DNA of 64,000 bases from Paraburkholderia polaris. GTDB taxonomy: Bacteria > Pseudomonadota > Gammaproteobacteria > Burkholderiales > Burkholderiaceae. This document shows, piece after piece, positions 17,665 through 26,818 of the stretch. Positions within the stretch are counted from its first letter, which is position 1, and every line of letters starts with the position of its first letter. Under the pieces are notes generated by a model. The model did no database searches, was not told the DNA's origin, and was given only the letters and a program-made list of their open reading frames with translations. Location: contig NZ_JABBGJ010000027.1 of assembly GCF_012927345.1 (NCBI RefSeq), positions 62,001-126,000 on the forward strand. Direction: 5' to 3'. Made by a program: the position numbers and the translations under genes.

Positions 17665-18867
17665 ATGGAAAATCTGAAAACCGGCACCGATACCCTCTTC
17701 CTTTTGCTGGGTGCCGCGATGGTGCTGGCCATGCATGCGGGATTCGCGTTTCTCGAACTCGGCACGGTCCGCAAAAAGAATCAGGTCAATGCGCTGGTCA
17801 AGATTCTGGTGGACTTCTCAGTCTCGACAATCGCGTATTTCTTCATCGGCTACACGATCGCCTATGGCGTGCAGTTCTTCGGCAGCGCCGAGTCGCTGGC
17901 CGCGCACAACGGCTATGCGCTGGTGCGCTTCTTCTTCCTGCTGACCTTTGCGGCGGCGATTCCGGCGATCGTGTCGGGCGGTATCGCCGAGCGCTCGAAA
18001 TTCAATCCGCAGCTGTTCGCCACCTTTGTGCTGGTCGGCTTCATCTATCCGTTCTTCGAAGGGATCGTGTGGAACGGCCGCTTCGGCATCCAGAACTGGC
18101 TCACCCAGGTATTCGGGGTACCGTTTCACGACTTCGCAGGCTCAGTGGTGGTGCATGCCTTCGGCGGCTGGGTCGCGTTGCCGGCCGTGCTGTTGCTCGG
18201 CGCGCGCCATGGCCGCTATCACCGCGACGGTGGCATCGCCGCGCATCCGCCGTCGAATATTCCGTTCCTCGCGCTCGGCGCATGGGTGCTGGCGGTCGGC
18301 TGGTTTGGCTTTAACGTGATGAGCGCGCAGACGATCGACAAGATCAGCGGCCTCGTGGCCGTCAATTCGTTGATGGCGATGGTCGGCGGCACGCTGACCG
18401 CGTGGCTCGCGGGCCGCAACGATCCCGGCTTCACGTACAACGGCCCGCTCGCCGGGCTGGTCGCGGTATGCGCGGGCTCCGACGTGATGCATCCACTCGG
18501 CGCGCTGGTGACGGGCGGCATTGCGGGCGTGCTGTTCGTCACTATGTTCACCTGCGTGCAGAACCGCTGGCGCATCGACGACGTGCTCGGCGTGTGGCCG
18601 CTGCATGGTCTGTGCGGCGCGTGGGGCGGCCTCGCGGCCGGCATCTTCGGTCTGCATGCGCTCGGTGGCCTGGGCGGCGTATCGTTCGGCGCGCAACTGG
18701 TCGGCACGCTGGGCGGCATCGTGGTGGCGTCCCTCGGCGGCACGCTCGTGTACGGGGCCATTCGCCTGACGGTGGGCTTGCGGCTCGACCAGGAAGACGA
18801 ATACAACGGTGCGGACCTGTCGATCCACAAGATTTCGGCGACGCCGGAACGCGAAAGCGTCGGCTGA
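17665..18867 (+). CDS. amtB: Ammonium transporter (Amt/Rh family)
   Basis: The 400-residue protein has about eleven membrane helices and takes up ammonium across the inner membrane. The twin-histidine pore is present: H164 in AGSVVVHAFGGW and H314 in WPLHGLCGAWGG. D156 in FHDFAG lies at the conserved recruitment-site position. It lacks the cleavable signal peptide of E. coli AmtB. No glnK gene precedes it, unlike the common glnK-amtB operon, so the PII partner must be encoded elsewhere. A sigma-54 promoter with an NtrC-like site upstream indicates induction by nitrogen starvation. The ATG at 17665 begins MENLKTGTDTLFLLLGAAMV. Confidence 0.93.
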   Translation: MENLKTGTDTLFLLLGAAMVLAMHAGFAFLELGTVRKKNQVNALVKILVDFSVSTIAYFFIGYTIAYGVQFFGSAESLAAHNGYALVRFFFLLTFAAAIPAIVSGGIAERSKFNPQLFATFVLVGFIYPFFEGIVWNGRFGIQNWLTQVFGVPFHDFAGSVVVHAFGGWVALPAVLLLGARHGRYHRDGGIAAHPPSNIPFLALGAWVLAVGWFGFNVMSAQTIDKISGLVAVNSLMAMVGGTLTAWLAGRNDPGFTYNGPLAGLVAVCAGSDVMHPLGALVTGGIAGVLFVTMFTCVQNRWRIDDVLGVWPLHGLCGAWGGLAAGIFGLHALGGLGGVSFGAQLVGTLGGIVVASLGGTLVYGAIRLTVGLRLDQEDEYNGADLSIHKISATPERESVG

Positions 18868-18936
18868 TGGGCTGGCCGCAAACCAGCGACTGCGCTCACC
18901 TGTCCCCCATGCCTGGCCGATGCTAGACTTGCGCGC

Positions 18937-18996
18937 TGCAGATGGCATTCTCCCGGTTATTCACTAGCCGCCCTTGATGGCTGATGATGCCTGCCT
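18937..18996 (+). promoter_or_regulatory. Fluoride riboswitch (crcB motif)
   Basis: The segment contains the conserved blocks of the fluoride aptamer: GATGGCATTCTCC at 18941-18953 and GGCTGATGATGCCTGCC at 18979-18995. GGCAT (18944-18948) pairs with ATGCC (18987-18991), and GCC (18967-18969) pairs with GGC (18979-18981) to form the second stem. The aptamer ends about 80 bases before a crcB fluoride-channel gene, which is the usual target. The element should switch expression on when fluoride is bound. The 5' outer helix has one mismatch by eye. Confidence 0.8.
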
Positions 18997-19078
18997 CGCC
19001 CGGACGACTGCGACGCGGCATCACGCCTCCCGCTCAGTCCGGTTTCTCGACCTTTTGGCTTCGCCAGAGTACTTTTGC

Positions 19079-19459
19079 ATGTATTTGTCCATTCTCGCGG
19101 TCGGCATTGGCGGCGCGCTCGGTTCGCTGTTCCGCTGGTTTCTCGGTATCCGTCTGAACGGCCTGTTCACAGGTTTGCCGCTCGGCACCTTCGCCGCTAA
19201 CGTGATCGCGGGCTACGTCATCGGCGTCGCGGTCGCGGGGTTCGCACGGGCGCCACAGATCGCGCCCGAATGGCGGCTCTTCGTTATCACGGGCTTGATG
19301 GGCGGCCTGTCGACTTTCTCGACGTTCTCGGCGGAAGTCGTGCAGCGCTTGCAGGACGGCCGGCTCGGCTGGGCGGCCGGCGAGATCGTCATTCACGTGG
19401 CGGCTTCGCTCGTGATGACTATCCTGGGCATCGCAACTGTTTCGTTGCTGTCGCGCTGA
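19079..19459 (+). CDS. crcB: CrcB/Fluc fluoride ion channel
   Basis: This 126-residue four-helix membrane protein is the normal size for Fluc channels, which form antiparallel dimers and let fluoride leave the cell. Family hallmarks are GGALGSLFRW at residues 11-20, the pore asparagine N41 in GTFAANVIAG, and the GLMGGLSTFSTFS helix break at residues 72-84 that carries the phenylalanine box and the sodium-site region. The ATG at 19079 is chosen because it gives the standard N-terminus MYLSILAVGIGGALG. A fluoride riboswitch upstream confirms the assignment independently. Confidence 0.95.
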   Translation: MYLSILAVGIGGALGSLFRWFLGIRLNGLFTGLPLGTFAANVIAGYVIGVAVAGFARAPQIAPEWRLFVITGLMGGLSTFSTFSAEVVQRLQDGRLGWAAGEIVIHVAASLVMTILGIATVSLLSR

Positions 19460-19502
19460 AAAACCCTCGAGCGCTGGATACGTCCAGGCAATGCCTATAG
19501 CT

Positions 19503-19922
19503 TCACGTCTCTTTACTCTTGTGTACTTTCGCTCGAGCACCCGCAGGCGCATTTTTCTTCAATTTGGTCTGGTTGTATTCGATAGCGGCACGGACGAGTT
19601 TTTTTAAAGCCGGTCCGTTGACCTTATCGCCCTCGAAGAAATCGATCGCCCGTCTCGCGTTGCCTTCGAGGCCCGCGTTGAAGAGCTTGTCAGGATCCGG
19701 GAGGCCCGCTCCGTGGGCAAAGGTCAGCTTCACCTTCCCTTTGTGGGCGTTGGCGACCGCGATCATTCCGTCGCGAGACCACACCGGGCTTCCCATCCAC
19801 TTCCATTCCTCGATGATCTCCGGGTCGGCCTCAAGAATGGTCTTGCGGATGCCGGCGAACGTTTTGCCGCGCCAGTCCGTGATGCCTGCGATCAGCTGGT
19901 CAATGCTTTCCGATGGATTCAT
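19503..19922 (-). CDS. DUF1801 (YdhG-like) domain protein
   Basis: The 139-residue protein has the DUF1801 pattern: EEWKWMGSPVWSRDGMIAVANAHKGKVKLTFAHGAGLPDP in the middle and a C-terminal helix pair with a lysine-rich end (KLKKNAPAGARAKVHKSKET). The fold resembles the SufE/YdhG-like alpha-beta group, but the biochemical role of this family is not established. It is convergent with crcB with a 43-bp gap and has its own ATG at 19922. No operon partner is visible. Confidence 0.8.
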   Translation of the reverse strand: MNPSESIDQLIAGITDWRGKTFAGIRKTILEADPEIIEEWKWMGSPVWSRDGMIAVANAHKGKVKLTFAHGAGLPDPDKLFNAGLEGNARRAIDFFEGDKVNGPALKKLVRAAIEYNQTKLKKNAPAGARAKVHKSKET

Positions 19923-20234
19923 TGGATCGTTAAGCCTCGAATCGTGAGTATCGCCATTCCTGGCTGGCGCAACCTGTGGTGCGGGCAGGCCCCGTTTCGG
20001 CCGAGCCTGGTTTTGGATTGTGCCAGCATCAATCTATCCGCGCCAATACCAGTTCCAGGGCCGCAAAGAATGGCTGCCACCCGCCTCTCGCGCAGGCGAA
20101 TGCGGCTGTTCAATATCCCCAACGATTACGGAAGTACACGCCGAATGCGCCAGTTGCCCCGGCTACCTGAGCCGGCAGATACCGGCGATTTGCTTCGCTT
20201 CGCCCCTCGACCCCGGGGCCGAAGCGCGAGCGCC
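19923..20234. other. 312-bp intergenic region, no clear feature
   Basis: The region lies between the DUF1801 gene start and the 3' end of the cytochrome gene. I see no convincing gene, terminator with T-run, or repeat. Only short open frames with no recognisable protein signature are present. It should hold the DUF1801 promoter. Confidence 0.5.
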
Positions 20235-20813
20235 TCATAGTTGGCCCGGCCGCGGATCGGCCACGAAACCGTTACGGTTGGGCATCACCACGCGCGGCAG
20301 CGAGGCCGCATCGAGCCGCGTATTCGCCGGCACGATGCCGTTCTGGTTGAGCAGGAATGCGCTGAGCGCATACACCTCGTCAGCGGAGAGCGATTCGGGC
20401 GCGTTGTAAGGCATCGCGCGGCGAATGTAATCGAAAAGGGTCGTCGCATAGGGCCAATAGCTGCCCACGGTGCGCTTCGGCTTCGCGCTCGCGAGCGTGC
20501 CCTGACCGCCTACCAGCGGATCGCCGAGGCCGCCCTCGCCTTGCGCCCCATGGCACGCTGCGCATTTCGCGGCAAATACGTGCGCGCCGGTGGCGACGTC
20601 GCCGCTGCCCGGAGGCAGGCCACGGCCATCCGGCGCGACGTCAATGTTCCAGGCAGCGAGGTCCAGATCGGTGAGCGGTGTGCCGATACCGTAGGCCGCC
20701 TCCGTGTTCTGTACGCCCGGCGCGATCGAAGAACACGATGCCAGCGCCACGAGCGGCAGCAGCACGGCGAGTATCACTCGCGCCGGCGTGCGTATCGAAC
20801 GGCCATTACGCAT
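20235..20813 (-). CDS. Lipoprotein c-type cytochrome, partner of the sulfite dehydrogenase
   Basis: This 192-residue monohaem cytochrome c has a lipoprotein signal (lipobox LASC, cysteine about residue 27), a haem-binding CAACH motif at residues 84-88 and a likely axial methionine at M134 in RRAMPYNAP. It resembles the cytochrome part of SoxD but is much shorter than canonical diheme SoxD. The ATG at 20813 has GAGGTG upstream and overlaps the end of the molybdoenzyme gene by 8 bases, so the two are co-translated. It should take electrons from the SoxC-like subunit and pass them to the respiratory chain, anchored in the membrane. Confidence 0.85.
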   Translation of the reverse strand: MRNGRSIRTPARVILAVLLPLVALASCSSIAPGVQNTEAAYGIGTPLTDLDLAAWNIDVAPDGRGLPPGSGDVATGAHVFAAKCAACHGAQGEGGLGDPLVGGQGTLASAKPKRTVGSYWPYATTLFDYIRRAMPYNAPESLSADEVYALSAFLLNQNGIVPANTRLDAASLPRVVMPNRNGFVADPRPGQL

Positions 20814-22071
20814 TGCGCACCTCGCCGCTTGCATCCACCCGCCATTGCTGGATCGCGTTGTAGTGGTACTGCGAATTCAGGCCCCGCGCCGCGACGAGTT
20901 CGGCACGCGTGGGTTGCACGTAGCCGGTCGAATCGGTGGCGCGCGAGAGAATCGCGGCAGCGCCGCCGTCCCAGCGCCAGTCCGCCTGAAAGCGCGTGAG
21001 CGCGCGATCGTGGATAGGACCGTCCAGACGCGCGAGACGCCACGTCGCACCGCCATCGGTCGACACTTCCACCTTGCGGATCGTGCCGCGTCCGGACCAG
21101 GCCAGACCGGTGATCGGGTAATAGCCGTGCGTGGTGAGGCGATGCCCCGGCGACGGCCGCGTAATCACCGACTTCGCGTCCATCTCGAACGCAAACTGAC
21201 GCGCGGTGCCGTTCGCGAGCAGGCTGGTGTACTTCGAGGTTTCCTCTCGCGTTTGCAACGGCGCATCGACCACCTTCAGCCGGCGCAGCCACTTGACGTT
21301 CGTATTGCCCTCGAAGCCGGGAACGATCAGACGCAACGGATAGCCGTTCTCAGGACGCAAGCGTTCGCCGTTTTGCGCGTAGACCACGAGCGCGCGGTCG
21401 AGTATCCGTTCGAGCGGCAAGCTGCGCGTCATCGCTGCGGCATCCGCGCCTTCCGCCAGCAACCAGCCACCCGCCGGATCGATCGGGTTCGACAGGCCAC
21501 CCACCTCCTCCAGCAAAGTCGACAAACGCACGCCGGTCCATTCGCAGCACGACAGCAGACCGTGCGTAAGTTGCACCGGCATGCCGCTCGGGCCATTCCA
21601 TTCGTTGCCGGTATTACCGGAACATTCGAGAAAATGGATACGCGATTCGGACGGCAGGCGCAGCAGGTCGTCCATCGTGAAGAGTTTCGGGGTACGCACG
21701 AGGCCGTGAATCGCCAGCCGATGCTGATCGGGATCGATGTCAGGCACGCCGCCGTGATGACGTTCGTAGACCAGCCCGTTGGGGGTAAGCGTGCCGTGCA
21801 GATCGGCGAGCGGTGTCATCGACGAAGCCGCGCCGGGCAGCGGCCACGCGCGCGCACTCCGCCGCACGACATCCGCTTCGTGCAGTGACGGCACGCCGTA
21901 CGGATGCTCGAGGATCGGCGCGCCGGGCACGCGGCTCGATTGCGCCACCGTGATCGGCTTGAGCAATTCGCTTGCTGCCGCGGCGTGGGAAACAACGAGG
22001 CCACCGGCCGCCAGACGACCAAGCAGTCGACGGCGGCCGCGCGACGGCGGAGAGTTGTGCGGATTCATCAT
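20806..22071 (-). CDS. SoxC/sulfite oxidase-family molybdoenzyme
   Basis: This 421-residue molybdenum-cofactor enzyme is of the sulfite oxidase family, closest by size and layout to SoxC-type sulfite or sulfane dehydrogenases. The N-terminus has a twin-arginine-like signal (RGRRRLLGRLAAGG), so it is probably exported folded. The molybdenum-ligating cysteine is C150 in HFLECSGNTGNEWNG. The C-terminal dimerisation domain carries the usual VEVSTDGGATWRLARL block. It is followed directly by its cytochrome gene. Next to organosulfur importers and monooxygenases, its likely job is to oxidise the sulfite freed by desulfonation. Other sox genes (soxXYZAB) are not in the window, so full thiosulfate oxidation is not implied here. 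Confidence 0.85.
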   Translation of the reverse strand: MMNPHNSPPSRGRRRLLGRLAAGGLVVSHAAAASELLKPITVAQSSRVPGAPILEHPYGVPSLHEADVVRRSARAWPLPGAASSMTPLADLHGTLTPNGLVYERHHGGVPDIDPDQHRLAIHGLVRTPKLFTMDDLLRLPSESRIHFLECSGNTGNEWNGPSGMPVQLTHGLLSCCEWTGVRLSTLLEEVGGLSNPIDPAGGWLLAEGADAAAMTRSLPLERILDRALVVYAQNGERLRPENGYPLRLIVPGFEGNTNVKWLRRLKVVDAPLQTREETSKYTSLLANGTARQFAFEMDAKSVITRPSPGHRLTTHGYYPITGLAWSGRGTIRKVEVSTDGGATWRLARLDGPIHDRALTRFQADWRWDGGAAAILSRATDSTGYVQPTRAELVAARGLNSQYHYNAIQQWRVDASGEVRNA

Positions 22072-22187
22072 GGCGTCGGCGCATCTTAGGCGAGCCGATT
22101 AGCGTAACGATGCCTCCTGTCATGGCCAAACGATGATTTCGTATATCGATCGCCGTAGACCGCATAACAGCCGGATATTGCTCGCCG

Positions 22188-23228
22188 CTACGCCAGCACG
22201 TTCGAGAACACCCGATCCGCCAGACGGTTCGAATCAGTCCCGCTGTTGAGCACGCCAACCGCCTTCAGGTCGTCGGCATAAAGCGAAATCTCCTTCTTGA
22301 ACGCGTCGCCGACCGGATGATGGTGATCGGTATGGCTCTTGAGCATCGCAGTCAGTTGGCTGACCTCTGCGGACGGCGTGTAGACCGAGAAAATCGCCGC
22401 CGCATCGGCCGGATGATTGGCGGTCCACTCGGTCGCGTCGAGCAGCGCCTGCGTTAATGCCTGCGCGGTAGCGCGATCCTTTCGCACCAGCGAACCGCGC
22501 ACGCCCAGCACGCAGCACGAACGCGCCTGATATTCGCCGCACAGATTGTTCGACACTTCATACAGGTAATCGGATTCGCGGATCGTCCAGATGTTCGGGT
22601 CACCATCCGCGATCGCCTGCACTTCGCCTTTTTTCAGCGCCTCGCCCAATAGATTCGCCGGGTACTGACGCCAGTTCACGTCGCGTTCCGGATCGATACC
22701 GATCTTCTTGAACACGATGGCGAAGAAATTCTTGGTGGGACTTGCCATGTCGCTGACGCCGATCGTGCGGCCCTTCAGTCCCGCCACATCGACGATGCCC
22801 GACGCACGCGTGGCCAGCAAACGCATGCAACCGCCGTGAATCCCGGCAGTCAGTTTCACATCGAAGCCCTGCTCCAGCGGTTTGAGCCAGCGCAGCGCCA
22901 TGCCGACGCCTGCGTCGGACTTGCCCGTCGCGATCGCCTCGAGCAACTGGTCCGTCGAACCGGAAAAATTCACGAGTTCCACCTGCAACCCGTGCCGCTC
23001 GAAAAAGCCCTGCTTCACTGCAACGGCCACAGGCGCGGTGCAGATCGCGCCCGCGTTCCAGGAAAGCTTGAGCGGCTTGAGCGGAGCCTGCGGCGTTTGC
23101 GCAAAAGCGAGCGAGCCCGACATACCCAGAGACGCACCACCGAGCGCCGCGGCTCCCGCAGTCCAGGCCGTCTTGCGCAACCACGCGCGGCGGCCGGGGC
23201 TCAGCGGAGATTCATCGTAGGGATTCAT
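22188..23228 (-). CDS. Sulfonate/nitrate-type ABC transporter substrate-binding protein
   Basis: The 346-residue periplasmic binding protein is of the SsuA/TauA/NrtA type. The N-terminus has a long signal with an arginine pair (PGRRAWLRKTAWTAGAAALGG) that may be Tat-dependent. The mature part starts around APLKPLKLSWNAGAICTAPV, followed by the NFSGSTDQLLEAIATGKSDAGVG block that forms the ligand cleft in this family. It is the last gene of a minus-strand set with an ATPase and a permease. The ligand is probably an organosulfonate or similar organosulfur compound, judged from the family and the neighbouring monooxygenases. Confidence 0.85.
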   Translation of the reverse strand: MNPYDESPLSPGRRAWLRKTAWTAGAAALGGASLGMSGSLAFAQTPQAPLKPLKLSWNAGAICTAPVAVAVKQGFFERHGLQVELVNFSGSTDQLLEAIATGKSDAGVGMALRWLKPLEQGFDVKLTAGIHGGCMRLLATRASGIVDVAGLKGRTIGVSDMASPTKNFFAIVFKKIGIDPERDVNWRQYPANLLGEALKKGEVQAIADGDPNIWTIRESDYLYEVSNNLCGEYQARSCCVLGVRGSLVRKDRATAQALTQALLDATEWTANHPADAAAIFSVYTPSAEVSQLTAMLKSHTDHHHPVGDAFKKEISLYADDLKAVGVLNSGTDSNRLADRVFSNVLA

Positions 23229-23275
23229 GGTTGACTGTTCCTCAGGTCGTAATCGATTGTTTTATTCGTTCGGGT

Positions 23276-24106
23276 TCAGGTGTCGAGTCCGAGCTGGGCG
23301 AGCACCTCGCGGCGCAGCGCCACCAGTTTCGGATCGTCGCGATGGCGCGGATACGGCGCGTCGTTGCGCACTTCGGCGACCACGCGCGCCGGCCGCTCGC
23401 TGAAAACGATCACGCGGTCGGCGAGCAACAGCGCCTCTTCGACGTCGTGCGTCACCAGCAGCACGGAAAAACGGGCGTCCTGCCAGAGCCGCGCCAGTTC
23501 GCCCTGCATGCGGATACGTGTGAGGGAGTCGAGCTTGCCGAACGGCTCGTCCAGCACCAGCAGCGCCGGATCGTTGACGAGCGCGCGGGCCAGCGCGACC
23601 CGCTGCGCCATGCCGCCCGACAATTGATGCGGAAACGCTTCGGCGAAGTCACTGAGACCGACCAGTTCCAGCGCGGCGTCGATCCGTTGCTGCACCCGTT
23701 CTTCCTGTGGACCGCTGCGCCGGGCGAAGCGTTTGCGCTGCGCCTGCGGACCGATCCCGACGTTGCCGCGCACCGTACGCCATGGGTACAAGGTCGGATC
23801 CTGGAACACCACCACGCGCGACGGATCGGGACCGGTGATCGCGGCGCCGTCGGCCTGCACACTGCCCTGCGTCGGCGTATCGAGCCCCGCCACGAGACGC
23901 AGCAAGGTGGACTTGCCACAACCGCTCGGGCCAAGCAGCGCGACGAACTCCCCCGGCTCGACGGCGAAGCTGACGTCATCCAGCACCGGCAACGCAGCGC
24001 CGTGGAGCGCGAATTGATGGCTGACATGGCGCACGTCGATGCGCGCGCCATCACGAACCGGCACCGCAGCGGCGGCCTGATTCAGCACTTCAGGTACGGC
24101 TACCAT
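23276..24106 (-). CDS. Sulfonate/nitrate-type ABC transporter ATPase (SsuB-like)
   Basis: This 276-residue nucleotide-binding subunit has Walker A GPSGCGKST at residues 59-67, Q-loop VVFQDPTLYPW, signature LSGGMAQR, Walker B LLVLDEPFG and the H-loop THDVEEAL, all intact. The ATG at 24106 has AAGGA upstream and overlaps the 3' end of the permease gene by 7 bases. A GTG 21 bases earlier is possible but less likely. It energises uptake with the adjacent permease and binding protein. Confidence 0.9.
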   Translation of the reverse strand: MVAVPEVLNQAAAAVPVRDGARIDVRHVSHQFALHGAALPVLDDVSFAVEPGEFVALLGPSGCGKSTLLRLVAGLDTPTQGSVQADGAAITGPDPSRVVVFQDPTLYPWRTVRGNVGIGPQAQRKRFARRSGPQEERVQQRIDAALELVGLSDFAEAFPHQLSGGMAQRVALARALVNDPALLVLDEPFGKLDSLTRIRMQGELARLWQDARFSVLLVTHDVEEALLLADRVIVFSERPARVVAEVRNDAPYPRHRDDPKLVALRREVLAQLGLDT

Positions 24107-25158
24107 TTGAGCAATCCTTTTTGCCACGCCAGCAAGCGGTCACGCAGGCGGAACAGCAACGTGATCAGACCGGAGCACATCAGCGCCATCACGAGCAGCG
24201 CGGCATACATATTCGAATAGGCCGCCCAGCCCTGTGCCCATTGCAGATACCAGCCGAGTCCCGCTTTCACGCCCATCATTTCCGCGACGATCAGCACCGA
24301 AAACGACGCGCCAAGCCCCATGAACAGGCCAACGAACACCGACGGCAGCGCCGCCGGAATCGCGACGCGCAGGATCAGAAAACCGGGTCTCGCGCCGAGC
24401 GTGCGCGCGATGTCGTAGTAGGCCGAGTTGACACCGGCCACACCCGACCAGGTCAGCACGGCAACCGGAAAGGCGGTCGCCAGCGCGATCAGGAACACAC
24501 TCGCGCTAAAGCTCGACGGAAAGAAGAAGAACGCCAGCGGCAACCAGGCGGTCGCCGGTAACGGTCCGATCAATCGCAGGACTGGATGGACCCAGTAGCT
24601 CACGGCCTGCGACCAGCCGATACTCACCCCCATCACGAAACCCGCCGCTGCGCCCAACACGTAGCCATAGGCGAGGAGTCCAAACGAATGCACGACGCTC
24701 GACCCAAGCCGCGGGTAGTCTTCGGCATAGACTCCGATCAGCGCTTGCGGTGGAGCAAAGAAGGGCCGCGGCAGCCACTCGAGTTGCGCCGTGACGGCTT
24801 CCCATACGCTCACGCCGAGTGCCAGCGCGAGCAGCCACGGCATCGCGTGAAGCCATGCATCGGTACGCGTCGGCGTCTGCGCCTTCGAGGCTTGACTGCG
24901 CCATCCCGCGACGCCCGTCGCGACAGCGAATGCCGCAAGCAGCAGCTTGAGCGCGATGAATTCTTTCGTGTACGGCCAGTCGTCCGCACTCGGCCACCAT
25001 TCGGTCAGCGCGGCGCTGCCGAACCACGCTATCGCAGCGAGGGCCGCAATCAGGACGCCGCGTGAGAGCCCACGCCGCGCTACGGCGCGGTTGACGTCGC
25101 CTGGGTCCGCGCCGATGGCCGGAGCGCGTGTCGCGATCGATTCGAACTGAGTGGACAT
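24100..25158 (-). CDS. Sulfonate/nitrate-type ABC transporter permease (SsuC-like)
   Basis: The 352-residue inner-membrane permease is longer than typical SsuC (about 260) because of an N-terminal extension of roughly 90 residues that carries extra membrane segments (RGVLIAALAAIAWFGSAAL and LLLAAFAVATGVAGW). The C-terminal half has the BPD transporter domain, with the ATPase-docking loop near YYDIARTLGARPGFLILRVAIPAALPSVFVG (EAA-like motif). The start is the ATG at 25158 with GGAACC upstream. It forms the transporter with the two downstream genes. Confidence 0.88.
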   Translation of the reverse strand: MSTQFESIATRAPAIGADPGDVNRAVARRGLSRGVLIAALAAIAWFGSAALTEWWPSADDWPYTKEFIALKLLLAAFAVATGVAGWRSQASKAQTPTRTDAWLHAMPWLLALALGVSVWEAVTAQLEWLPRPFFAPPQALIGVYAEDYPRLGSSVVHSFGLLAYGYVLGAAAGFVMGVSIGWSQAVSYWVHPVLRLIGPLPATAWLPLAFFFFPSSFSASVFLIALATAFPVAVLTWSGVAGVNSAYYDIARTLGARPGFLILRVAIPAALPSVFVGLFMGLGASFSVLIVAEMMGVKAGLGWYLQWAQGWAAYSNMYAALLVMALMCSGLITLLFRLRDRLLAWQKGLLKW

Positions 25159-25215
25159 AACGGTTCCAGCCTCCTGCCTTGTTGAGCTAACGTGACCGCG
25201 TGCATGGGGACAACT

Positions 25216-26667
25216 TCATGCGACGTCGGCCCTGTCGCGCTGCCAGACGCTCTGTGCGTAGACCGATTCGTCGAAATCGGCAGCGATGTCGCCATGAATA
25301 CGGGCTTCATGCGCGTCCAGATCGGCGAGAAACAGATCGCGGCTGATTCGCTGCACCACGGCGGCAATGTCGCGCTTCATGCTCGGCACGTCGCCGACCG
25401 GCAATCCGAAACTGACGAAGGCCGCCGGGTTGTAGACGTGGATATTCTTCAGATAGGGCGCGTCGCCCTCGACCTTCTCGAGGTATTCGAGCGCGGCGCC
25501 GAGATACGGATGCGCGCCAAGCGCGTCGTCGCTATCGCTTGCGGCGGGCACATATTGATCGCGCCACAGGCGGATATGTCCGGCGATCTGCGCCAGTTCC
25601 GGCCGAAGCGCGAGATCCACGACATAGCCCGTGCCGGCAATGACGAAATCGAATGCAAACGACTCACCCGCCACATGAGTCTCGACCTGCTGCGCATCTC
25701 TCACGCTGGCGTGGGTCCACGGTGCACCGAGATGCAGATGAAAGTTCGGAAAACGTGTGACGCGTTCCACGGCGTCGACCGGCGGCGTCGAACCGGCATG
25801 GCGGAAACGCCGCGCCTGCGACCAGCGAATTGCGTCGGGCAAATGGAAATAGTTGTCGTACGCACCCGGATAGGCGCGCGTGCGGGTCACCGGCACCGAC
25901 GCAATCCGCTCACGTCGTGCGAACAGATGGACCTGCCCTGCTCCGGCTTCGAGCGCCGTTCCTGCCGCATCGAATGCGGATGCCGCGCCGCCGATCACCG
26001 CCACGGATTTGCCGCGCAGTGCCGCGAAATCGATCGCCTCGGAGGTGTGCGCAAGCAGTGCCGGCGGAAGGCTTTTCAGCACAGCGGGAATGTTCGGTCC
26101 GCCATTGCCCGCAACCCCGTTGCCGAGGACGATCTTGCGTGCCGTCTCCACGACGGTCCGAACCGCGGTGCCGTCGCGTACTTCCAGATGCAAACGGAAA
26201 TGCTCACCTGCGGGTTCAATCCGCGTGAGCCGAGTGCCGTAGCGAATCGGAATCTCGAGGAAATGCCGGTACCACGCGAGATACTCGGCCCAACGCGTGC
26301 GAGGAATCCGGTCGATCTCCGCGTACGATTCGGCGCCGAAGCGCGCTTCATACCATGCCTGAAAGTTTAGCCCTGGCAAGCCCGCCTCTGGACCGGCCAA
26401 TGACTTCGGCGTGCGCAATTTGTTCATACGGGCGCGATTCAACCAGACGCCCGCTTGGCCCTCATCGGCAGCGGCGTCGATCACGCTGACCTGACCGATG
26501 CCGGCGCGCCGCAGCGCGAAGGCGAACGCCGCGCCGGTCTGGCCGCCGCCGACAATCACCACGTTATGGTCGATGCCATCGCGTGGCGGGACCCAGTTTT
26601 CGGGCGCCGGGCCAATCAGCCGCAACGTGTCGAGCGCATGCTGATCGGGTTGAGTGAATTGCGTCAT
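25216..26667 (-). CDS. FAD-dependent monooxygenase-like oxidoreductase
   Basis: The 483-residue flavoprotein has an N-terminal FAD-binding Rossmann motif VIVGGGQTGAAFAFALRRAG at about residues 37-56 and a second dinucleotide motif SVAVIGGAASAFDAAGTALE near residue 220, expected to bind NAD(P)H. This two-site plan is shared by flavin-containing and N-hydroxylating (SidA-like) monooxygenases. It lies 57 bp upstream of the SsuABC-type genes on the same strand, so it may oxidise the imported compound. The substrate is unknown. Other possibilities are a Baeyer-Villiger-type or pyridine nucleotide-disulfide-type enzyme, but the CxxxxC redox disulfide is absent. Confidence 0.8.
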   Translation of the reverse strand: MTQFTQPDQHALDTLRLIGPAPENWVPPRDGIDHNVVIVGGGQTGAAFAFALRRAGIGQVSVIDAAADEGQAGVWLNRARMNKLRTPKSLAGPEAGLPGLNFQAWYEARFGAESYAEIDRIPRTRWAEYLAWYRHFLEIPIRYGTRLTRIEPAGEHFRLHLEVRDGTAVRTVVETARKIVLGNGVAGNGGPNIPAVLKSLPPALLAHTSEAIDFAALRGKSVAVIGGAASAFDAAGTALEAGAGQVHLFARRERIASVPVTRTRAYPGAYDNYFHLPDAIRWSQARRFRHAGSTPPVDAVERVTRFPNFHLHLGAPWTHASVRDAQQVETHVAGESFAFDFVIAGTGYVVDLALRPELAQIAGHIRLWRDQYVPAASDSDDALGAHPYLGAALEYLEKVEGDAPYLKNIHVYNPAAFVSFGLPVGDVPSMKRDIAAVVQRISRDLFLADLDAHEARIHGDIAADFDESVYAQSVWQRDRADVA

Positions 26668-26818
26668 GGTGTCGGGTTCGGCCAGGGAGTTGAACAGCTG
26701 ACAGATGCGTCGAAATCGGATGGCGCAACCATCGGACGATCAAGTATCGCGGCGCCAGAGGCTTACCCAAACCAGCAAATTTCGCTTTGCTTATTTGTTT
26801 TGGGGCGCGTCACAGGCA

